Part shown: in pieces, positions 1 to 5,470 of the stretch
Position numbering within the stretch: position 1 is the stretch's first letter
Layout: each line of letters opens with the position of its first letter
Assembly (NCBI GenBank): GCA_021823635.1
Contig: JAKANT010000063.1
Span: 1 to 7,813 of the forward strand
Source: Pseudomonadota bacterium
GTDB taxonomy: Bacteria > Pseudomonadota > Gammaproteobacteria > Burkholderiales > Burkholderiaceae_F
Direction of reading: 5' to 3'
DNA: 7,813 bases
Program-made: the position numbers and the translations under genes
Notes under the pieces: model-generated
Database searches by the model: none
What the model was told of the DNA's origin: nothing
What the model saw: only the letters and a program-made list of their open reading frames with translations

Positions 1-1239
1 CGCCATGTCGCCATACAGCGTCGCGTAGCCGACCGCCATCTCGCTCTTGTTGCCGGTGGTCAGCACGATCGAACCGTACTTGTTCGACAGCGCCATCAGC
101 AGCGTGCCGCGGATGCGGGCCTGGATGTTCTCTTCGGTCGTGTCCCATGGCAGGCTGCGGAACTCGCCCGCCAGCGTGGCGAGAAAGGCGTCGAACACCG
201 GCTTGATCGGCAGCTCGTCGTAACGCACGCCCAGCGTGCGCGCCATCGCGCGCGCGTCGAGCCAGGAAATCTCGCGCGTGTACTGCGACGGCATCATCAC
301 CGCGCGCACGCGATCGGGGCCGAGCGCATCCACCGCCACCGTCAGTACCAACGCCGAATCCACGCCGCCCGACAGCCCGATGATCGCGCCCGGAAAGCCG
401 TTCTTGCCGAGGTAGTCGCGCACCCCGAGCACGAGCGCCCCGTACGCCTGCCGCTCGAGCGGCCCCGGCTCCGCGACTTCGCCCGGCTGCGGCGCGCCGG
501 CGACGAAATCGACCAGCATCAGCCGCTCTTCGAACTGTGGCGCCATGTGCGTCGGCTGGCCGTGCGCGTCGAGCACGAACGACGCGCCGTCGAATACCAG
601 TTCGTCCTGGCCGCCGACGAGATTGGCGTACACCAGCGGCAGCCCGAACCGCGTCACGTTCTCGCGCATCACCTCCAGCCGCTGCGACTGCTTGCCGAGG
701 TGAAAGGGCGAGCCGTTCAGGACCAGTAGCGTCTGCGCGCCGGCGGCGCGCGCCGCGCCGGGCACGTGCGGAAACCAGGCGTCCTCGCAGATCGCGATGC
801 CGCAGCGCAGGCCGGCGATGTCCACCACCAGCGGCCGGTCATCCGGCGTGAAGTAGCGCTGTTCGTCGAAGACGGCGTAATTGGGCAAATCGTGCTTGAA
901 GTACGTCGCCTGCACGCGGCCGCCGGCGATCACCGACGCGGCGTTGAAGCGGCGCCCTTCGCGCGCGGCCGGATGGCCGACGATCACGCGCATTTCGGGA
1001 TACTCGAGCAGCCGCGCCGCCAGCCGTTCGAGCGCGCGATCGGCCGCTTCGTAGAATGCCCGCCGCAGCAGCAGGTCTTCCGGCGGATAGCCGCTCAACG
1101 ACAGTTCAGGGGTCAGCAGCGCGTGCGCGCCGGCGGCCGCTGCGCGGCCCGCCATGTCGAGGATGCGGCGGACGTTGCCTTCGTAATCGCCGACGGTGCA
1201 GTTGATCTGCGCGACCGCGATCCTGACGTGCGAACCCAT
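1..1239 (-). CDS. nadE: Glutamine-dependent NAD+ synthetase, C-terminus cut by window edge
   Basis: This enzyme makes NAD+ from deamido-NAD+, ATP and glutamine in the cytosol, the last step of NAD synthesis. The frame reads open from an ATG at 1239 to base 1, giving 413 residues. Glutamine-dependent forms in proteobacteria are usually about 540 residues, so roughly the last quarter is missing. The N-terminal half is a nitrilase-type amidase domain with its catalytic triad visible: Glu45 (in LTPELSLSGYPPEDLLLR), Lys115 (in YFKHDLPNY) and Cys151 (in GIAICEDAWFP). The C-terminal half is the synthetase, with the ATP-binding P-loop SGGVDS at 290-295 and the NKSEMAVGYATLYGD motif just before the edge. 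A weak purine-rich ribosome site (GAAGAAAG, about 8 bases upstream of the ATG) fits this start. The gene is divergent from the acyltransferase, with five bases between the two start codons, so its promoter must lie inside that gene. No missing active-site residue was seen. Confidence 0.97.
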   Translation of the reverse strand, partial: MGSHVRIAVAQINCTVGDYEGNVRRILDMAGRAAAAGAHALLTPELSLSGYPPEDLLLRRAFYEAADRALERLAARLLEYPEMRVIVGHPAAREGRRFNAASVIAGGRVQATYFKHDLPNYAVFDEQRYFTPDDRPLVVDIAGLRCGIAICEDAWFPHVPGAARAAGAQTLLVLNGSPFHLGKQSQRLEVMRENVTRFGLPLVYANLVGGQDELVFDGASFVLDAHGQPTHMAPQFEERLMLVDFVAGAPQPGEVAEPGPLERQAYGALVLGVRDYLGKNGFPGAIIGLSGGVDSALVLTVAVDALGPDRVRAVMMPSQYTREISWLDARAMARTLGVRYDELPIKPVFDAFLATLAGEFRSLPWDTTEENIQARIRGTLLMALSNKYGSIVLTTGNKSEMAVGYATLYGDMA

Positions 1240-1244
1240 CGACC

Positions 1245-2411
1245 GTGCTTTCTTCGTCCCGCAAAAATTATCGCACGCGCATCGTCGCCGACCTGGCGTC
1301 GATCGATCGCGCCCAATGGGACGCGCTCGCCGTTGCTGGCGCGCACGGCAACGTGTTGCTGAGCCATGCGTTCCTGCAGGCGCTCGCCGCGAGCGGCTGT
1401 GCGCGCGATTCGTCCGGGTGGACGCCGGCGTATCTGACGCTGTGGGACGGCGCGTCGCTCGCCGCCGCCGCGCCGCTCTACCTGAAAGCCCACTCTTGGG
1501 GCGAATACGTATTCGACTGGAGCTGGGCGCAGGCGTATCAACGCGTCGGGCTCGCTTACTACCCGAAGTGGCTGGTCGCGGTGCCGTTCACGCCGGTGGC
1601 CGGCACGCGCCTGCTGGCGCGCCATGAAGACGCGCGCGCCGCGCTGGCCGACGCGCTGCTGGCGCACGCCGAACAAAGCGGGCTGTCGTCGCTGCACGTG
1701 CTGTTCGCGCCCGACGCCGAGATCGCGCTGCTCGCCGCGCGCGGCATGCTGGTGCGCCGAGGCGTGCAGTTTCACTGGCACAACCGCGGCTACACGAACT
1801 TCGACGATTTCCTGGCGGCGCTGGCGCAACCGAAGCGCAAGAAGATCCGCGCCGAGCGGCGCAAGGTCGCCGAGGCGGGCGTGACGCTGGAGCGACGTAC
1901 CGGACGCGCGATCTCGGAGTCCGACTGGGCGTTCTTTCACCGCTGCTATCGCGCCACCTATGCCGCGCACTTCTCGACACCGTATCTGAACCTCGACTTC
2001 TTCCTACGGTTGGCGGAAACGATGCCGCAGCACCTCGTGCTGGTGCTGGCGCGCCGCGGCGGCAAACCGATCGCCGCCGCGCTCGGCGTCTTCGACGCGC
2101 GCCTGTATGGCCGCTACTGGGGCGCAGTCGAACACGTGCCATGCCTGCACTTCGAGTGCTGCTACTACCAGATGATCGAGTTCGCGATCGAGCGTCGGCT
2201 GGCGGTCTTCGAGGGTGGCGCCCAGGGGGCGCACAAGCTCGCGCGCGGGCTGGATCCGATACCGACCTGGTCGGTGCACTGGCTGGCGCGGCCCGACATG
2301 CACGCCGCGGTGGCGCGCTTCCTCGAGCGCGAAGCGCATGAGGTCGCGCAGGCGATCGACGAGTTGAACGAGCACCGCGCCTTCAAAACGGTCGATCCCG
2401 CGGGCGACTGA
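1245..2411 (+). CDS. FemAB-like GNAT-fold N-acyltransferase (DUF482/COG3146 family)
   Basis: This is a 388-residue protein of the PF04339 'FemAB-like' family. These are predicted acyl- or aminoacyl-transferases with a GNAT fold, often named peptidoglycan-biosynthesis proteins by similarity to FemA/FemB; their substrate is not established. The family signature is clear: HSWGEYVFDWSWAQAY at 83-98, YYPKWLVAVPFTPV at 105-118, a basic linker (PKRKKIRAERRK) near 200, then GRYWG, LHFECCYYQMIEFAIE and FEGGAQGAHKLARG in the C-terminal half. No signal peptide or membrane segment is evident, so a cytosolic protein is expected. The start is a GTG at 1245. An in-frame TGA at 1224-1226 rules out any much earlier start, and the conserved family N-terminus (around YRTRIVADLASID) begins at residue 9, so a much later start is unlikely. 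No Shine-Dalgarno sequence is visible. The gene is divergent from nadE and convergent with ppa. Confidence 0.9.
   Translation: MLSSSRKNYRTRIVADLASIDRAQWDALAVAGAHGNVLLSHAFLQALAASGCARDSSGWTPAYLTLWDGASLAAAAPLYLKAHSWGEYVFDWSWAQAYQRVGLAYYPKWLVAVPFTPVAGTRLLARHEDARAALADALLAHAEQSGLSSLHVLFAPDAEIALLAARGMLVRRGVQFHWHNRGYTNFDDFLAALAQPKRKKIRAERRKVAEAGVTLERRTGRAISESDWAFFHRCYRATYAAHFSTPYLNLDFFLRLAETMPQHLVLVLARRGGKPIAAALGVFDARLYGRYWGAVEHVPCLHFECCYYQMIEFAIERRLAVFEGGAQGAHKLARGLDPIPTWSVHWLARPDMHAAVARFLEREAHEVAQAIDELNEHRAFKTVDPAGD
1260..1272 (-). promoter_or_regulatory. Candidate -10 region and leader for nadE, inside the neighbouring gene
   Basis: An AT-rich island (AAAAATTAT at 1263-1271) sits in otherwise GC-rich coding DNA. 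On the minus strand it reads GATAAT at 1272-1267, five of six matches to the sigma-70 -10 consensus. Transcription would start near 1260, about 20 bases before the nadE ATG. I see no good -35 box at the expected distance. The assignment rests on the -10 match, the position, and the need for a promoter here. Confidence 0.35.
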
Positions 2412-2561
2412 GTGCCGCCGCTCGCGCGAAGCGTTGCGCCGTTCACGATCGCGCACTGCGTCGAGCTCGCGACCGAGCAGGCCGTCCGGCTGGGGCGCTC
2501 GCGGGCGTGCGAGGACCGGTCTGACCTCTTGCGGCGGCACTCGCCGCCGCCGCAGCATCGG
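2412..2561. other. Intergenic gap between convergent genes
   Basis: These 150 bases lie between the stop of the acyltransferase and the TAG stop of ppa. Frames crossing it on either strand are arginine-rich antisense shadows of the flanking genes. Apart from the GC hairpin near its right end I see no gene, RNA or repeat in it. Confidence 0.7.
2531..2550. terminator. Candidate hairpin terminator between convergent genes
   Basis: GCGGCGGC (2531-2538) and GCCGCCGC (2543-2550) form a perfect 8-bp, all-GC stem with the tetraloop ACTC. It lies 11 bases beyond the ppa stop codon and about 120 bases beyond the acyltransferase stop. A second pairing register is possible because of the triplet repetition. 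Neither strand has a run of T after the stem, so it is not a classical intrinsic terminator; it could slow polymerase, protect a 3' end or work with Rho. Confidence 0.35.
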
Positions 2562-3110
2562 CTAGAAGGCCGGCTTCGGCGACGCCCTCTTGTAGGCCTC
2601 GACGCCGGCCAGGATCTCGCGCCGCGCTTCGTCGGGGCCAGCCCAGCCGACCACCTTCACCCACTTGCCGGGTTCGAGATCCTTGTAGTGCTCGAAGAAA
2701 TGCTGGATCTGCGCCAGCCGTTCGGGCGCGATGTCCTCCGGCTTGCGCCAGTGCTTGTACCAGGGCAGGCACTTGTCGATCGGCACCGCCAGCAGTTTGG
2801 AATCGCCGCCCGCTTCGTCTTCCATCCGCAGCACGCCGAGCGGCCGGCAGCGCACCACCACGCCGTGCTGCAGCGGAAACGGCGTGATCACCAGCACATC
2901 CACCGGATCGCCGTCATCGGCGATCGTGTGCGGGATGTAGCCGTAATTGCACGGGTAGTGCATCGCGGTGGCGATGAAGCGGTCGACGAACAGCGCGCCG
3001 CTTTCCTTGTCGACTTCGTATTTGATCGGATCCGCGTGCGCCGGGATCTCGATGATGACGTTGAAATCGTCGGGCAGGTCGCGGCCCGGCGGCACGCGCT
3101 CCAGGCTCAT
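2562..3110 (-). CDS. ppa: Inorganic pyrophosphatase, family I, soluble
   Basis: This 182-residue enzyme hydrolyses pyrophosphate to two phosphates in the cytosol and so pulls biosynthetic reactions forward. Its length matches bacterial family I enzymes (about 175). The signature DGDPVD is at 66-71. Every active-site residue known from the E. coli enzyme can be placed at +1 offset: Glu21, Lys30, Glu32, Arg44, Tyr56, Asp66, Asp68, Asp71, Asp98, Asp103, Lys105, Tyr142 and Lys143. The protein should therefore be active with Mg2+. The ATG at 3110 fits the family N-terminus. Only a weak purine stretch (GAGAAAAG) precedes it at a suitable distance. The gene diverges from the aldehyde dehydrogenase across an 83-base spacer and ends with TAG, just before the GC hairpin. 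It is likely transcribed alone. Confidence 0.98.
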   Translation of the reverse strand: MSLERVPPGRDLPDDFNVIIEIPAHADPIKYEVDKESGALFVDRFIATAMHYPCNYGYIPHTIADDGDPVDVLVITPFPLQHGVVVRCRPLGVLRMEDEAGGDSKLLAVPIDKCLPWYKHWRKPEDIAPERLAQIQHFFEHYKDLEPGKWVKVVGWAGPDEARREILAGVEAYKRASPKPAF

Positions 3111-3135
3111 GGGACTTTTCTCGCGGCGGTGATGC

Positions 3136-3178
3136 GGCCGATTCTAGCGATGCCGAAGCCGGCGGCGGATAATCGGCC
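3136..3178. promoter_or_regulatory. Divergent promoter region with 8-bp inverted repeat
   Basis: The spacer between ppa and the aldehyde dehydrogenase contains GGCCGATT (3136-3143) and its exact reverse complement AATCGGCC (3171-3178), separated by 27 bases. Candidate -10 boxes overlap the inner edge of each arm: TAGAAT on the minus strand (3146-3141), 30 bases before the ppa ATG, and GATAAT on the plus strand (3168-3173), 20 bases before the dehydrogenase GTG. Neither has a convincing -35 box. The symmetry suggests back-to-back promoters that may share an operator. The repeat is seen directly; the promoter and operator roles are inferred. Confidence 0.4.
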
Positions 3179-3181
3179 CGC

Positions 3182-3190
3182 GAGGGGGAG
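3182..3190 (+). promoter_or_regulatory. Ribosome binding site of the aldehyde dehydrogenase
   Basis: The purine run GAGGGGGAG lies directly before a GTG at 3194. Its GAGG core is 8 bases from that codon. This is the clearest Shine-Dalgarno sequence in the window and supports the GTG start of the dehydrogenase. Confidence 0.6.
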
Positions 3191-3193
3191 CGC

Positions 3194-4666
3194 GTGGACG
3201 ACAACTGGGCAGCGGCCGACGGGCTGCATCATTTCATCGGCAACCGCTGGGTCGTCGCAGCGAGCGGGCAGACGCTGGACGTGATCGATCCGTCCGACGG
3301 CAGGCCGTTTGCAAAGATCGCGCGCGGAAACAGCGCCGACGTCGACGCCGCGGTGCGCGCGGCGCAGCGCGCGTTCGGCGAATTCGGCGACGGCGCATGG
3401 GGCCGGCTGTCCGCGGCCGAACGCGGCCGCCTGCTCGCGAGGCTGGCGGCGCGCGTGGCCGAGTGCGGCGAGGAACTGGCGCGGCTGGAGTCGCGCACCA
3501 CCGGCAAGCCGCTGCGGCAAGGCCGCGCGGACGCCGCCGCGCTGGCGCGCTACTTCGAGTACTACGGCGGCGCAGCCGACAAGCTGCACGGCGCAACGAT
3601 CCCGTATCAGCCCGGCATGACGGTGCTGACGATCCGCGAGCCGCACGGCGTGACCGGCCACATCATCCCGTGGAACTATCCGTTGCAGATCTTCGGCCGC
3701 AGCGTGGGCGCGGCGCTCGCGGCCGGCAACGCCTGCGTCGTGAAGCCCGCGGAGGATGCGTGTCTGTCGTTGCTGCGCGTCGCCGAATTGGCGGCCGAAG
3801 TCGGCCTGCCCGACGGCGCGTTGAACATCGTCACCGGGCTCGGGGCCGAGGCCGGTGCGGCGCTCGCGGCGCATCCGGGCATCGATCACCTCTCGTTCAC
3901 CGGCTCGCCGGCCACCGGCACGCGCGTCGCGCAGGCAGCGGCGCAGCATCATTGCCCGGTGACGCTGGAACTGGGCGGCAAGAGCCCGCAGATCGTCTTC
4001 GCCGACGCCGATCTGGACGCGGCGGTGGCGGTGATCGTCAACGCCATCGTGCAAAACGCCGGTCAGACCTGCTCCGCAGGCAGCCGCCTGCTCGGCGAGC
4101 GCCCGATCTACGAGGAACTGCTCGCGCGCGTCGGCGACGCGATGTCGCGGCTGCGCGTCGGCCCCGCACTGGCCGACCTCGACGTCGGGCCGCTGATCCG
4201 GCACAGCCAATTGCAGCGCGTGCAGCAGTATCTGTCGCAGGCGCGCGCCGACGGCATCGCGCTCGCCGCGCAAGGCCGCATCGTGGACGACGCGCCGCCT
4301 GCGGGCTTCTACCAGGCGCCCGCGCTGCTGCGCGACGTCCCTGCCTCGCACCGCATCGCGCAGGAAGAGATCTTCGGTCCCGTGCTCGCGGCCATGCCGT
4401 TCGACACCGAGGCGGAGGCGCTCGCCATCGCCAACGGCACGCCGTACGGGCTGGTGGCCGGGGTGTGGACGCGCGACGGTGCGCGCCAGTTGCGGCTCGC
4501 GCGCAAGCTCGCCTGCGGCCAGGTGTTCGTCAACAACTATGGCGCCGGCGGCGGCATCGAGCTGCCGTTTGGCGGTGTGAAGTCGAGCGGCTACGGGCGC
4601 GAGAAAGGCTTCGAGGCGCTCGCCGCCTTCACGCGGTTGAAGACGGTCGCGATCCGGCATGGGTGA
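3194..4666 (+). CDS. NAD(P)-dependent aldehyde dehydrogenase (ALDH superfamily)
   Basis: This 490-residue soluble enzyme oxidises an aldehyde to its carboxylic acid through a cysteine thiohemiacetal. The full length is typical of the family. Key residues are all present: Asn161 of the oxyanion hole (PWNYP), Lys184 and Glu187 in KPAED, the FTGS turn at 235-238, the general base Glu259 in ELGGKSP, the nucleophile Cys293 in GQTCSAGSR and Glu392 in EEIFGPV. Glu187 occupies the position that contacts the adenine ribose in NAD-preferring members, so NAD+ is the likelier cofactor. The C-terminus (GGIELPFGGVKSSGYGREKG) resembles betaine-aldehyde and amino-aldehyde dehydrogenases, but the sequence does not fix the substrate. 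The GTG start follows a good ribosome site. The methyltransferase begins three bases after its stop, so the two are probably one transcript. No choline or polyamine gene is nearby to support a betB or puuC name. Confidence 0.95.
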   Translation: MDDNWAAADGLHHFIGNRWVVAASGQTLDVIDPSDGRPFAKIARGNSADVDAAVRAAQRAFGEFGDGAWGRLSAAERGRLLARLAARVAECGEELARLESRTTGKPLRQGRADAAALARYFEYYGGAADKLHGATIPYQPGMTVLTIREPHGVTGHIIPWNYPLQIFGRSVGAALAAGNACVVKPAEDACLSLLRVAELAAEVGLPDGALNIVTGLGAEAGAALAAHPGIDHLSFTGSPATGTRVAQAAAQHHCPVTLELGGKSPQIVFADADLDAAVAVIVNAIVQNAGQTCSAGSRLLGERPIYEELLARVGDAMSRLRVGPALADLDVGPLIRHSQLQRVQQYLSQARADGIALAAQGRIVDDAPPAGFYQAPALLRDVPASHRIAQEEIFGPVLAAMPFDTEAEALAIANGTPYGLVAGVWTRDGARQLRLARKLACGQVFVNNYGAGGGIELPFGGVKSSGYGREKGFEALAAFTRLKTVAIRHG

Positions 4667-4669
4667 ACG

Positions 4670-5470
4670 GTGAAGCTCAAGGAGTTACGGCTCGACGTCG
4701 AGGCGTTGGCGAGCGAATTGGTCTTCGGCCATGGCTTCCTGCACTACGGCTATTGGGAGGGCGGGCGCGCCGACGAGATCAGCCTGGCGCGGCTGGGGCA
4801 GGCGCAGCAAGCGTACTTCGATTTGGTGGCGAGCCAGATTCCGGCGGGAACGCGCACGATCCTGGACGTCGGCAGCGGCACCGGCGCCAACGCCGCCGCG
4901 CTGATTCGGCTCGGCTACCGGGTCGACTGCGTGTGCCCGTCGCCGCGCTTAAACGAGTTCGCCCGCCGCAAGCTGCCGCCCGAGACGACGATCTTCGAAT
5001 CGCGCTTCGAAGACCTGCGCCTGGATCGCTCCTATGACCTGCTGCTGTTCCTCGAAAGCTTCCATTACCTGGACGCCGCCGCCGCCATGGCGCAGGCGGC
5101 GCGCCTGACGGCGCGCGACGCGATCGTGTTCGACTACTTCCCCCGTCGCGACGGCGGCGGCGCGAGCAAGGTCTCGCATGCGCGCTTCGTCGCGCTGGCG
5201 CAGTCGGCCGGCTGGCGCATCGTCGCCGACCGCGACTGCACGCGCGAGATCGTGCCGACCTTCGTCGTGCTGGATACCTTGCGCAACGAGCGCCTGCGGC
5301 CATTCGTCGCGCGCACGGTGGAGGAATTCCGGCGCACCCGGCCCTTCCTCGCTTTCCTTCTCGCGTGGCCGCTGCGGCGCTTGCAGGCATCGGCCGCGCG
5401 GCCGAGCCGCAAGCAGGAGACCTTCCCGGCCGACTTCGAGTACCGATTGATCCGGCTGTCACGCGCCTGA
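4670..5470 (+). CDS. Class I SAM-dependent methyltransferase, substrate unknown
   Basis: This is a 266-residue Rossmann-fold methyltransferase. The SAM-binding glycine motif ILDVGSGTG is at 64-72, and an acidic/hydrophobic stretch (YDLLLFLESFHYL, 122-134) lies where motifs II/III are expected. An N-terminal FGHGFLHYGYWEGG (19-32) and a later DCTREIVPTF (189-198) resemble patterns of small-molecule and lipid methyltransferases of the type 11/cyclopropane-synthase-like group. Residues 225-238 form a very hydrophobic helix ending in arginines (FLAFLLAWPLRRL), which could give loose membrane contact; this is inference. The start is a GTG at 4670, just after the dehydrogenase stop, with no clear ribosome site, so translation is probably coupled. 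The gene ends 12 bases inside the 3' end of the opposing antiporter. I cannot name a substrate. Confidence 0.86.
   Translation: MKLKELRLDVEALASELVFGHGFLHYGYWEGGRADEISLARLGQAQQAYFDLVASQIPAGTRTILDVGSGTGANAAALIRLGYRVDCVCPSPRLNEFARRKLPPETTIFESRFEDLRLDRSYDLLLFLESFHYLDAAAAMAQAARLTARDAIVFDYFPRRDGGGASKVSHARFVALAQSAGWRIVADRDCTREIVPTFVVLDTLRNERLRPFVARTVEEFRRTRPFLAFLLAWPLRRLQASAARPSRKQETFPADFEYRLIRLSRA
5459..5470. other. 12-base tail-to-tail overlap of methyltransferase and antiporter
   Basis: The plus-strand TGA at 5468-5470 and the minus-strand TGA (bases TCA at 5459-5461) bracket a 12-base overlap of the two coding regions. There is no room for a terminator between the genes, so each transcript must end inside the opposing gene. 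Confidence 0.9.

Noticed and set aside
1196..1226. A start for the acyltransferase further upstream inside nadE
   Set aside because: An in-frame TGA at 1224-1226 separates any such codon from the gene. The plus-strand frame beginning at 1196 is a different reading frame.
3107..4660. A 517-codon open frame on the minus strand opposite the aldehyde dehydrogenase
   Set aside because: It mirrors the dehydrogenase coding frame, has Arg/Ala/Gly-rich composition, and overlaps the start of ppa. The dehydrogenase has all of its catalytic residues, so this is a shadow.
3194..4666. Naming the dehydrogenase betB or puuC
   Set aside because: The motifs are shared by many aldehyde dehydrogenases, and no choline, betaine or polyamine gene is adjacent, so a specific symbol is not supported.
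3397..5037. A 546-codon plus-strand frame spanning the dehydrogenase and methyltransferase
   Set aside because: It is a +1-type shadow, extremely arginine-rich, and runs across two well-supported genes in another frame.
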